Of a stretch of DNA of 64,000 nucleotides, positions 24,956 to 36,530 are shown in pieces (within the stretch, counting starts at the first letter, position 1; the number at the start of each line of letters is the position of its first letter). The DNA comes from Arenicola marina (lineage: Eukaryota; Annelida; Polychaeta; Arenicolidae). The stretch covers positions 11,954,039-12,018,038 of the forward strand of contig OZ025249.1 of assembly GCA_964019135.1 (NCBI GenBank), in the 5' to 3' direction. Position numbers and translations under genes: made by a program. The notes below the pieces were generated by a model. That model worked only from the letters and a program-made list of their open reading frames with translations. It searched no databases and was not told where the DNA came from.

Positions 24956-25291
24956 ATTTATCTGTGGGGCAGTTTTGGTTCATTGGAAATGGTTATCATG
25001 CAATTTGAGTTTATTCGGGTTACTGAATAAAACATCTCAGTATCAAGTGGATTCACCCTACGATGCAACAACTGTCTCGCACCTCCTCCTCATGCCAGAA
25101 ATGAGAGAATCACTGATGCCGAATCACTTCATGACCGCCGACAGGTACTGGATCCACTCGATACTCAGGTGTTTTGTAACGCTCAAATTCAGTCAGAAAA
25201 CGTTTGTATTGTCTTCTTCTTTCAAAATTTATGCTTTGTGTTACATATGCATAACCATTTCCAATGAACCAAAACTGCCCCACAGATAAAT
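24956..25291. repeat. MITE-like element with perfect 41-bp inverted ends
   Basis: Bases 24956-24996 and 25251-25291 are exact reverse complements (41 of 41), starting atttatctgtggggcagttt. About 254 bp lie between them, with no convincing coding content. No clear target duplication was seen. It lies inside the sequence that splits the dispersed repeat starting at 24315. Confidence 0.85.
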
Positions 25292-25299
25292 CACCTACA

Positions 25300-26900
25300 C
25301 GTACTGATTACCTCCTTTCTCAAAAAACACCCATACATCTGAAGATTTACGAAAAAAACTTCACCTGTCTATATTTAGCAATTAATTCTATATATTGTGG
25401 GTTTACTGGGTTACTCGGGAATTAATTTACCCAGAAGAAATCATGGAGGCTGGAACTTTACATGGGTGCGGTATGATCTGTTGCAGTTGGAAACGTTATG
25501 AAGTTTTAATAAGAAGCACGACACGGTAAGTCTTACTGCCATTCGTCATTGTTCTTCGAAAGAAAATAGCTTTAAATTAGTCGTAGAATTATTTAACAAT
25601 AAACGTTATTCCAAACAAAATTTAATGTGTGATGAATAAGAGAAAGAAAAAGTATTGCCCTTGTAAAAATGTTGTGTACTCATTGTATCCATCGAGTGCT
25701 CTGGCAACACAGCAAAGAAAAATGCTGATATATAAAGCATACACAAAAATAACATTCACATATTTTATTCACCGTATGGAAAAGTTGAATATTGTGAAGA
25801 TGAAATAAATAAAACCTGTGAATTCACAGGAACAATGATGACCGATAACGAACCGAATGCTTTTTTGAAAAACTTGTAGCCACGCTGGAGAACCAAAACT
25901 TGAACAAGACCCCGAACACACCATAATAGATACCACATGGAAGGCTCAAAGGTAACGGAGCTTAACAACCGGACTTACAACGCTGTAACAGACTAATTTA
26001 TTTGTTTACGCACAAAAGGACTCTCACTAATTTTATCTCCAGATTAGATTTTGATGTTTCACCCATTTTTAATTTTGAAACTTCCTTATTCTTGGAATTA
26101 CACACAGGTTGACGCCGTGACACATATTTATACTTTCATTTTGATTGAATGGCGATTCTCTGTCGCCTACGTGAGTTACCCTAATCAATAAAGTACAATC
26201 GCTTGAACACTGACTACAAGGACAGGATGGGAAGGAAAACATGCGGCAAGCTACCTAGGTATGCAAGTTACAGAAGCGATTCATATAGAGTACTCTTTGC
26301 GAAATGAACTGTGAAATAGTTTGCCCACTCTCATAGCTGACCAGCAGCTAAACGTCAAAGTTTGACCGACCCCTCCCCCACCCCCACCCATACCACGTGC
26401 CCTGACAACGCAATCCCTTACCCACAAGAGTTGCGCTGCACCAACAGAGCAAAGTTTCAAAGTAAAAAATAAACAGGCTATCAGCAGCTGGTAGAAGAAG
26501 TGAGGGGAATGTCTTGTTAAGTTTAACGACATAGTAAAAGGAACAGTAATATATTGCAACTTAAATCAGTATGATCAACCATTAAAGTAACCAGACCACG
26601 TTCTTAAGTATTAGAAACATCAAGAAGCTTAATCACTTGCTACAGAAACCGCGGTTGCCATTTACAACTTCCACGAAGATTTACTACATTTAATACACTA
26701 AGAAACACCGTAAAACCGGTTACATTTATATATCCCGATGTTTCCATCTTCTAAAAAAAACATTATTTGGCCAGCCATTTCCATCAGCTGATCAATATTT
26801 TAAGGGCAGCACTTCTAACAAAGAAGCGGGAGCGCAGACATTTAAATTAAAAAAAAAAACATGTACATCTCTAATGCAACAAAATTATTCGCGTGGTTAC
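25300..26900. other. Non-coding stretch 3' of the KLF gene
   Basis: AT-rich. It should contain the 3' UTR of the minus-strand KLF gene just below 26926. Candidate AATAAA signals (tttatt on the plus strand) occur at about 25764 and 25996. No other gene seen. Confidence 0.4.
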
Positions 26901-26925
26901 ACAAGTGCCACATGCTGCACTGCCT

Positions 26926-29895
26926 TTAATGCTGGGCCAAGGCAAGCATTGTGGGATTCGCGCTAAGCATCGCGCTCACGTCGCTAAAGGCGCTGGAGTC
27001 CTTGACAACGGGACCTCTTCGAGTCACGTGACGCCGCACGTGTTTGGCCAGGTGGTCGCTGCGCATGAATTTTCGGTCACACACGGGACAGGAGAACTTC
27101 TTCTCGCCTGTGTGTGTGCGCTTGTGTCGAGAGAGCTCGTCAGACCTGGCGAAGCATTTGTCGCAGTTCTCCCAGCCACACGCAAACGGCTTCTCGCCTG
27201 TAGAAAAAAGAATGACGAGGAACTTGTTATCACCCATGACAAGTATGTCAAAACAGGATACATCGGATTTATTCGTATAGCGTTCTCGCCAAACATGGCG
27301 TCGACATAAATTTGTATAAGTAGCCCTGGCATTGTAAAGACTGGTTACAAGTTCATCACACGTAATGTGGACAAGGTCATTGACGTGGACGTGTTGGCTT
27401 ACCGGTGTGAGTTCGAAGGTGCGCCTTGAGGTGGGAGCTCTTGAAGTAAGTCTTGTCGCAGTCCTTGTAGTTGCAGACGTGTGTCCGGCGACGGTTGTTG
27501 AGGTCCACCCTGGCAGGGTGTGTGTCCTCCCGGCATGCCTGGGAGTGGGTGGCGGGGGCGGGGGCGATGCGGCACAACTTAGACTCGCACGGCGGGTGTG
27601 TCGACCCCGGGGTCAGCTGAGTGCACGACGGCATAGTCCCGATTACGTTGTTGAACACGATCACCTGAACGACAGGAGCCGCGGGGAGCGGCAAGAAGGT
27701 CGGAACAGTGCCGCCGCCGGGATGTACTAAAGGTAGCGTCGAGCAGGTCTGAGTTTGTGTACTGCTCGTGGAACAAGACTTTGGCACCTGTTCATCAATG
27801 ACCAGTTTATTAGAAGATGCTGCGATGTGAGTGAGAGAGGGGTATGACGTCACCGGTGGCACTGCCACGACCTCGACGGCTTTCGGCAAGAGGCGACTTG
27901 TCTGAGTTGTCGCCGCACAACTGCCAAAATCTGCTTGCGACACGAAATAGGTAGCAGATCCCTGGGCAGCCACGGTGACTGGCTTGAAGCACTCGGTGGA
28001 GGCGGGAACGGTTTGGGTCGGGACACAGCTGCTGGTGGGTGGGGTAACGGCGGAGCAGGACGCAGGGGTTCCTGGGAATGAAGATGTCCTGTCAGCGAGG
28101 GGAGATTCTGGCGGAGTTAGAGTGTTGGCTAGGCTACTGGTTACATGAGAGTCACAGTCCATCTTTTCTTCGGTCCTAGGCTGCGTCGAAGCTGCCAATA
28201 CTGGACAATGGGACTTTCTAAAAGTCCTGGGGTCTGCCATAAGCAACTAAAATAGAAGAGAAATAACATATTATATTTGTATTCAGTCAACAGAATATTT
28301 ACACATGTGAAGAGAACCTATAACAAATATAACACTATAGTTTACCTTTCAAGAAACTAGATACATTATTTGCAACCAATTAAACAAAAGACACTTGCTA
28401 ACGTTATTATGAGTATTCTTTCAATCGATAATATAATTTGATATATATAGTAATTGTGTCTTTATTCAGAAGTAAACACTCACCTGGGCTAGTTTAGACA
28501 TTCTCTTTGTTTTGGAAGAACTGTCGCTTGAGTCGTCATTTCTGCTGGGGGACATAGAACCTTCATCAGACAAGGGTGGCGTAGGAGGACAGACAAGACG
28601 TTGGATTCCATGGGTACTACATGTGCTCTGCTTCTTGGTGGGTGATCGCTGACCCATCGCCAGCAACGATTCAACTGCCATACATTCCTGACACCCACCC
28701 CTACAGCACATCTGTCCTTCCTTAATACACATGTCGGGCTGAAATGGCAAAGAGAATATAATCAGTACATGCGAAAAGTCAATACAGCTCACATATAATA
28801 CCTACATACGATTTTATTATTACAAGGCCAACAAGTAAGAAAATTGTTAAAGACATAAATATACCTGAATGAAGACTTATTTTTAATTCAAACATATTGA
28901 CATATATAAGAGTAGAAAAAGAAGTGACCAAGTCTAAAAAACAATTATCTTATTAGATCTATTATGAAACCACCACACGTAAGCGTACCTGTTTAAAATA
29001 AAATATTGAGTATTATTCCTACTACTATGTTACTATATGTATTTAGTAGATCTATAGTTATCCACCCTTCTTCCTTGAAGACCAGCCACTAAAGGCTAAC
29101 CAGACTATATCAGTTCATGAGCTTTGTGAAGAGAGCACGCGACCTCTACACCTGGCATTGCTCAGACCCATGGGCGGTGCGTGGGTGGTGCATGTACCCG
29201 GCGAATGAGAGTCACTGAGAGAACACCCATCAGTGGGAGTTAGTCCTCCATAGCCTATGGCTGAGGGGGCGCATGTGGACAAAGTTTAAAAGCGACGCCC
29301 AGGGCCATGCAGTTTTCTCTAGCTGTACGATCCCATTTCCCCGGCAAGCAAGCGAATCGCCGAAGACTAAATAGGCCTAGTAATCTATGTTGTTTACCAA
29401 GTCACGCACCGGTGTTTTGCCATGTGTTCAGATGAAACTCGTGACGTCGTCCAGTGAATATATTATGTTAATGAGGCACTATGTTTATACCAGTTTGACG
29501 CTATCAGCTGTGCCCGTGAGTGGTTTTTGAAAATCTCGGCGACGCATTATTATTCCATTCAGGCAATTATACGGTTAAAATACAGCAAAAAGATCCTTCA
29601 TGTACCCTGTAGTATTCTTCCACTGTGCACATTTTAAGCATTTAGACCGTTTGACAGATGGAACCAGTCTTTACGTAAGCCGTAGACTACACCTTAGTCC
29701 AAGGCCAAGCCAACAATTAAGTAGCCTTATGCGACCGTACGATAAATCGACGCGTGCTTTTCCCACGGGCTGTTATAACAATCATACGTCGCTAGGTTAT
29801 AGAAATCTACTAATAGATGATATTGTACTTACATTAGATTCTTTTCTTGGAGATTGAGGCGGAGATTCTGGATACACGTCCATAACGTCTCTCAT
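26926..29895 (-). CDS. KLF10/11-like: TIEG-class Krueppel-like factor (KLF10/11, fly cabut type), 4 exons, 477 aa
   Basis: Coding exons are 29895-29833, 28738-28484, 28246-27403 and 27197-26926. Donors are gtaagt, gtgagt and gtaagc; acceptors are catttcag, attttag and ctacag. Phases are 0, 0 and 1. Three C-terminal C2H2 fingers (about residues 361-447) follow KLF spacing: [38 protein letters not shown] and [17 protein letters not shown], with TGEK linkers. [11 protein letters not shown] in finger 1 marks the TIEG subgroup. Near the N-terminus, [11 protein letters not shown] (about residues 40-50) matches the Sin3-interacting helix of TIEG proteins, and [11 protein letters not shown] lies downstream. 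The middle is S/T/P-rich. By family, it is a nuclear GC-box-binding regulator that recruits Sin3 and responds to TGF-beta or acute signals. Intron 3 cuts the linker after finger 1. Confidence 0.93.
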
Positions 29896-29927
29896 TGCGT
29901 TGAAAGTTGCCTCGTTATTTGGGTTCA

Positions 29928-30235
29928 CATAAATAGGCGTGAGTGTGTGTATATTTCCATGCTGCTTGGTTCATGCGAGGGCGGGGTTATCCCAGCCAAT
30001 CAGATAGAAGGAGGTGCCGTTCGCAGCCAATCAGCATCGACTGTGCATGTGATCTGAAGGTGATGACCCAGTTCGTAGCACGTGGATCTTTCATGTTCGG
30101 AAGCATGGTTTGGTTTACATCACGAGGCTGACGTGTGTCACGGACTAACCATGTGGGCGCGGTTACAGGCGTGTTCAGGGGTCCCACTCCTCGGGGGCAG
30201 CCCAGTCCTATATGTAAAATCCACTGGTGACGTCA
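29928..30235 (-). promoter_or_regulatory. Probable promoter of the KLF gene
   Basis: Within 340 bp upstream of the ATG lie a CArG/TATA-like cctatttatg (29928-29937, minus strand), a GC box gagggcgggg (29977-29986), two identical CCAAT boxes in agccaatcag context (CCAAT at 29996-30000 and 30027-30031) and a perfect CRE, tgacgtca (30228-30235). The cluster fits an inducible, cAMP- or serum-responsive gene, as TIEG genes are known to be. The transcription start was not determined. Confidence 0.5.
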
Positions 30236-30316
30236 CTCTATTGTTCTCTCACCACATTATTTTACTGTAATGTAGTGTGTTTAAGGACATAAGGTCATAA
30301 GGACGTGGATTTTACA

Positions 30317-30426
30317 TAAGTTAATGACCTCGGAAAACGACATTACCGGATAACAATGGGTCCTCGGGCTTCGCCCTCGGACTCCATTATTATCCGGTAA
30401 TGTCGTGTTCCTCGGACATTAACTTA
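30317..30426. repeat. Small foldback element (110-bp palindrome)
   Basis: The left arm, taagttaatgacctcggaaa and acgacattaccggataa, is mirrored by the right arm ending ccggtaatgtcgtg and cattaactta. The centre, tcctcgggcttcgccctcgg, is itself self-complementary. It lies about 80 bp beyond the KLF promoter CRE. Confidence 0.85.
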
Positions 30427-30552
30427 CACATAAAGTATACATGTTGTGGTAAGTACAAGAACTGGGTCATTGAAGCGGTCAGCATAGATGGTGAAACTAT
30501 GGGTGTTGATAACTATACTGACAGAGTACTATATTGATCTAAGCTTATATGA

Positions 30553-30710
30553 CAGGGGCGGATCTAGGATTTTGGAAAGGGGGGGTGGAGGTCGATCGGG
30601 AGGAGGGGGGGCTCTGAAAAAAAGATGCCAATGTAAGTGTATGTTCAAGTTCTCAAGGGGGGTTGAGCCTAACCCCCTTAACCCCCCCCCCCCACCTAGA
30701 TCCGCCCCTG
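30553..30710. mobile_element. Non-autonomous hAT-like MITE, 158 bp
   Basis: Ends are inverted: caggggcggatctagg at 30553 and cctagatccgcccctg ending at 30710. The body is G-rich on the left and C-rich on the right. A CAGGGG terminus is typical of hAT ends. No exact 8-bp target duplication was found (flanks are TA-rich). The ends resemble those at 33476-33500 and 33711-33737. Confidence 0.65.
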
Positions 30711-33085
30711 TATATATGTTATTACTCCATATAATCGACAATAAGTTTTTGTTTTTTTATAATCTACATCATTATATTGTTTTCAATCTACCTCATATTT
30801 TGCACACAAAAAGCCCCGCCAGTAATATCACTGAACAAAGTTAGGTAGTATAGGCTACATAGGAAAGTAGTTAGTTCATCTAATTTTTGTTTATAAACAC
30901 TATCCAGGTCTTTTGAAACGTTATATAGTCTAGATCTATTAATGCATTAGCTCCCGGGCGTAATAAGCCGCAAATTGCGATGTCAGCTAAGTTTTCTGAT
31001 GACTGATGATTTCATGCTATAGTCAACAAGAAAACGTATCAGTCGATCCTTATAATATAACTCATAGAGTATCCCGCCTCCCCCTACAAACCCACACGGT
31101 TGTGTATAAATATTCATGACAGCAAATTGGCTTCCGCTGTGCACCTGGCCCAGAACACGTTCGCACATAGTGGAATGCGCACAATGGGTCGCTCATCACG
31201 AGGAAACGACGAAATAAATTATTATTCAAGTGTTTTGAGCCGTTTTGTATGTGAGTCAGGGTTAAGATGATGAAATAAGCAGCGCAGCTAGCACGCATAA
31301 GTACATTTCGATGTATAAAAACGATATGTATTTGAATTAGGCGGATTTGTAAGAACAGTTTGGAGTTCATAACATGCTGCACGGTTTGGTTGTGGGTGGG
31401 GCGGAGGGATAAGTTGTCCAGAAGACTGACAGCGTTTGCAGGCCTACAACTCGTGCTTTTCGCGCCCGGTTGCCCTTGGCCTTGCCTCGCGGGCGTTGCT
31501 CCCTACCTTCACTGTCATTGGCTGCCTGTGTTATGTCACGTGCCGTTCATGCATGGCATCGAGTGCGTGGTGGGTCGGTGTGTTGTCTGTCCGCTGTCGG
31601 ATCGATGCGTCCGCCCCGATGCGTCACAAGCACAAGGTCATAGTTGGGCCCTGGGTTGCGGCCTTTCGAGGGACGTGGTGCCATCCGCGGACCCAACATT
31701 ATAGATTTACAGCTATAGGCATATAGCACAATGGTAAATAATAATTACGGGCGCTATATATAGGCCTATACATTTTATAACCCGGAAAGTACATCAATCG
31801 ACCGCTTCACCGGGATTTAGGTGATTCTAAATTACAACACTTATGGATTCGTTAATGCTCCCCACCCTGTATATAATCCCTAATACCAAATTCGATCAGT
31901 ATTTCCCGTTAAGGACTGCATAACTAGGATTCAACGTCAGTAAGATAGACAATAAAATATGTTCATAAATTAGTATAGGAAGTGGTTTAATTGAAAGGAT
32001 CATATAGAACCATATCTGTCTGTATCAAGTACTGCTTAATTTAACATAATAAGTTATATGATAGCCAACGGCGAAAGAGTCACGTAACTGATATCTAATA
32101 CATATAGGTGTATATGAGGCAAATATGCTGCCGATGAAGCATAACCAGATATGTGATCTCTGGATTACCACAGCCCTGGATGTACAGCACGGTGAAGGCG
32201 ATATGCATGACAGATGGGAGGCCATGGGAGCTTGTCTGATTTGCGGCGTCCAAAATAGACACTGCCGCGACGGTCATGGCAAAGTGCATCTGGGATGGAG
32301 GTTCATTATTTGAACATTTTCGATATCAACTAGAATATGTAGTCAAGAGCTGCAATTTTTCATACACAACATGGCCATAACGAGAGCAATTCCCGCTGCG
32401 CCGGGGATTGAGAGACGTATGAGAATACCTACCTATATGTTGTGCCCCCCCCCCCCCACCCCAACCCAACGGGCCACCTGTAACCGACTGCCCTACGAAC
32501 AGGGACAATGAACATGTATTTCGCGGCCAGGTACACATAAGTCGTATAATAATGTCATTTATCTGGACTACGGCCGGGCACATGGCGAACCTGTCGTCGG
32601 AGGTAATATTAGGCTCTTCCACAGCCCCACCTCCGCTCGCTCTGAGTGAGCTGGCCACGCAGCGGGGGGCTGTGGAGCAGACTAGAGGTAATATATGCCT
32701 CCTGGATAAGTCAGTTGTCTTGCCTGACTGGACCAACCCACCAGCCATGTTCCAGCTTACCTCATCGGCCGGTCCGCCTGAGAAGGGAATAATGCATGCA
32801 TGAGGTTACATGATTTTAATTTGTGAATGTATATGTATACCACAGTTTCATAGAACATTCTTTTGCCCAACTAGCGCTCGGTTTACCGCAGGCTTGGGCA
32901 TCCCCCCCACCGCACCCCGCCTACAAAGCCACGCCACGCACCTTGTGCGTGCTCGCTTGTAAATCAAGTGATACGTCCACAAGAGTTCTGAGCTACGCCC
33001 AGAAAGTGATAAATTCAGTCCGGTCGGTGCAGTCCTCCGGCCGTCAACCTCGACGCGTTGTTGATGCAGATTTCCCGGATTGTCA
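30711..33085. other. Non-coding stretch
   Basis: No exon I can support. A C run at about 32445-32458. A minus-strand frame at 32095-32289 has a vaguely GPCR-like hydrophobic segment but no supporting context. Confidence 0.4.
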
Positions 33086-33088
33086 CAT

Positions 33089-33360
33089 GGGGGTGGGGGG
33101 GGGGGGGGGGGGTCGTGTTCCCAGATCACGAAGAATTATACATTTCTTTAGTCCCATGTCACGATGAATTGAAAGCAGAACTCTCTACATGCAATGGAAG
33201 GGCGGCTACACGATACTAAATTGACGATTTCCCGATTCACGGTTATTTAATATTCAAATTCCTAGGTCCCGATTAATGAAAATCCTTGATCACGGCGGTC
33301 GACTAATACCTCATTACCCCATTCCCAGTTCACGAATAATTATTTTCCTCATTCATAGAT
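33089..33360 (+). repeat. Dispersed G/C-tract-bounded repeat, copy D (3' truncated)
   Basis: A G run (33089-33111) leads into tcgtgttcccagatcacgaa, ggcggctacacgatactaaa, attcacggttatttaatatt and cacggcggtcgactaatacc, then cagttcacgaataattattt. The copy stops there, and MITE-like sequence follows in place of the C-tract end. Confidence 0.85.
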
Positions 33361-33737
33361 ATCGTACCAATGGCGGACCATTTCACGGCGTAAAAAGACG
33401 AAGTTCGTCCATTTTCGGCGGTATTTAGACGATAAAATGACCCGTGCACCCCCTTTTTTCGATTTGTGCCCCCCGTTGGCAAAATCCTGGATCCGCCACG
33501 GTCCGCCAGGTGTGAATCCCTTCTCCCAGTGGGGCCGGGGGTGGGGGGGATTATAGGTACCCCCCCCCCACCCCCCACCACACACACACCAGATCCCGGA
33601 AAGCAGTTGCGACCCCACCCCGTGTGTGTGTGTGTGTGTGTGGGGGGGGGGGGCTAAGTTTTGCGTTGAAAACTGTATTCTTCCTCAAAAAAGGGGGGGG
33701 GGGGACACCCTGGACCCCCCTGGATCCGCCTGTGCTG
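33361..33737 (-). mobile_element. Fragments of hAT-like MITEs and microsatellites
   Basis: Two minus-strand copies of the ggcggatccagg end lie at 33476-33500 and 33711-33737, the first continuing attttgcc as in the element at 30553. Between them are C runs, a (GT)n tract (about 33621-33641) and G runs. These are partial or nested elements; no complete pair of ends was found. Confidence 0.5.
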
Positions 33738-35455
33738 ACCACCCTGGTTCTCAAAGTGTTCGTGCCACGATTTTGTCTTGCTCAGAGTTAACTTGGTTTT
33801 GGGAAGATAAACAAATAACAATTTGTTTTAATGCGAGTTTACATTTATTTTTCCACGATATCACTATAAACTCGTTCGTCAAAGTAGCAAAAGTGAGTTC
33901 CGGCGGGTTTATTTCTGGGAGCATTGCATCTAAGCGTTATTTAGAAATTCTCCAATGGTGTCACAGGATTGACAGGTGAGCTTTGATGCAGTGCGTAGAC
34001 ATCTGTGGTCGAGGGCGTGTATTGTCCTCATGGTTGAGTGCGTTTTGTTGAGTTCAAGCCAATGAGCAGAGAGAATCAGTCTCAATACAAAGGCACATGC
34101 GTTTGTATTCCCCTTTGACGTCACTTTCCTCGCTCGCAGAAGTTAAATTGGTGGGTGCAAAAACAAGTGGAAAAAATATGCCCTTTCTACTATTTGGGGC
34201 GTTACAGCTCGATAATATAAGCGTGGAAACACAGAAGATTAATATGAGCTAAAGTTGTTTTGGCGTGTCACGAACTTTTTAATTATTGATCTGCCCTAGC
34301 TAACGTTACTCGATCATGCAGGGACTCATCCAATGGTTTTTATCTATTATTCTGATTATAGCATTACGTACTATTTACTATGATCGGTGTGCTTAACTCA
34401 TGTAACACCCTTTAATATTCAACCATCTGTTGATATATTACTACTAATCTTGAACTATGTCGTATCTATCCAGATTATACTGAGCCCAACAATGAACCAG
34501 CGGCGGGTTCAAGATGTTGCCTCAGAGAAGGCCTAGATTTTTTTGTTTTTTTTTGTGTGTGTGTTTTTTTTTGGGGGGGGGAGGGTAGGCATAAAAGCTG
34601 CACGTATGGATAGAAAGCCTCCAACTCTGTCTCGGTATGGAAACAAGTCCCATTTAACCGCGCTGGACAAAGAAACTTCAAGCAGATCCAGACGCCATAA
34701 CCGGATACCCAGCTCCAGCCATCCAGCCGTTCCTCTGGCTGATGGTGCCCAGCGCCAGATTTGCTCTCAACGCTGTCCCACGTACTCATAATTCATCGGC
34801 GTGAAATGAAAAGCCTGTGTACACAGGATCGCCCCCTGATGAATGGTAACCGCAAAGGCAACCGTGAGGCGAACGTGCAGACATGTATTCGCACCAGAAA
34901 TTCAGTCTGCCGTCAATAAGGGTCTATCTTCGGCCAGAAAACCGGAAGAGGTTGATGCGATGTCGAGAGTAAGTTGGCTAATTTAGCCGTTAGATGGCGA
35001 AATCGCATGGTTTTTTTGGGTATAAATATTATTTTATTCATATCATCAAGGTAGAATTGAAATATATAGCCTAATAAAATTTAACGGTAAAGGTGTAGCG
35101 TTTAAAAGAAAAGACACATAAGATACTAACGTTATGAGTTACACGAGATCTCTAAATGAATTGTGGAGACACCGTTGACATGACATTTTAGAATCGCATA
35201 TAAAAAAACATTGACTGAATTTAATATTATATCTATTTAGTTAGAGCCATTTGCACTGCTCCGGATAAAATAGGTGGCATTGATTCGGAATATGTTCGAT
35301 ATTGCTGGTTAATCTTGGCCCGGATTCTTAACGTAGGGCCAACTGTTAATTGGTAAGTGAGTAACTGTTATACGGTGACCATTTACCGAGCTTGATTCAG
35401 TTTGAAACAACATTAATTTGCCCCTCTATCCCCCTCCGCGTCGTACGTAGGTCTG
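33738..35455. other. Non-coding stretch
   Basis: No supported gene. T-rich and G-run sequence at 34537-34585. Confidence 0.4.
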
Positions 35456-35461
35456 TGGCGG

Positions 35462-35563
35462 ATTTCACGAACGCCGTTGAGCCGACTACGGAGTTTAGTC
35501 GACTAAATAAGTTACCATGTAAGTGATCAAGCCCCATAGCCGGCTAAACTATGTACGTGAAAT
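35462..35563. repeat. Small foldback element (102 bp)
   Basis: Starts atttcacgaacgccgttgag and ends tatgtacgtgaaat. The two halves are imperfect reverse complements (atttcacg, then ttgagccgacta opposed to tttagccggcta). A short direct duplication, aaataggccactgg, follows. Confidence 0.6.
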
Positions 35564-35864
35564 AGGCCACTGGGGAAATAGGCCACTGGCGCGCACTGTA
35601 ATACCTGTTTTTTTTCTTAACTTAGTTTATATGATACAGTCCAGAGTTCTCAATCTGACCTGACTTACTTTTGAACCAAAAATCGGAGCACATTTATATG
35701 AAAATGCCTGCCACTAACTGGAACGACATGTTTTTTATTGGCGAGTACTGGAAGTGCATATAGTTAGGTCTAAATGTAGGATATAGATATAGACAGATAT
35801 AGATATGATAGCATATATAGGTCTATATAGCGACTGGCGGTCTCTGACTCACGTGTCCCATGCC

Positions 35865-36530
35865 ATCAGGCGAGATGGCGCAAAAAGAGATGGCGCGGAC
35901 CAGATCGCGCGAACGCACGAGAACGACGAGAACGCGAGGGCAATCTCGCGATGATCTCGACCTCGCCTCGCGCTTTCGCAACCTCGCCTCGCGCATGTTA
36001 CGGTTTCGCGATCTCGGTCTTCTCGCTTTGTTATATACAATTTTCGCAATCTCGCCTCCTAATTCAGTGGGCGAGACCGCGAGAATGCACGATGCGAGAT
36101 CACGAGAATACGAGATCGCGAGATCACGAGACCGCGAGATGGTGAGAATGCGCGAATGCGAGATGGTGAGAATAAGAGATCATGATAATATGAGATCACG
36201 AGAATGCCAGATCACGAGATCAAGAACATGCGGAATCGGGAGATCACGATATCAAGAAAATGCGGAATCGAATAACCTGGATACATCAGAGGATTTCAAA
36301 TTTGTTTCACAGACTCGTGACCGGGATTATTGTGGTGGTGGGATGAATGAAGGTCTTCTTTCCCGTGGTCAATCCGTGGTGGTTTGTTAGCTCTGATATT
36401 ATTCCATCAAGCGATAATACGGTTAATGTTGAGCTAACTCGCCACCACGGGTTCTGGCCCTCGCGTTCTCGCGATCTCGACCTCGCGTTCTCGCCCTCGC
36501 GATCTTGCCGAGAATGCGAGATAGCGAGAG
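35865..36530. repeat. Degenerate CGAGA-type array with alternating orientation
   Basis: Text of the kind gcgagatcacgagaatgcga fills about 36070-36290. The opposite strand form (ctcgcgatgatctcgacctcg) fills about 35940-36055 and 36450-36510. A looser, mixed start lies at 35865-35940. About 160 bp of unrelated sequence (36291-36445) interrupts it. Confidence 0.8.

Noticed and set aside
26893-27309. Plus-strand frame over the zinc-finger exon
   Set aside because: Shadow of the KLF finger exons.
32095-32289. Minus-strand frame with a GPCR-like hydrophobic segment
   Set aside because: No canonical TM7 motif, splice sites or neighbouring TM exons.
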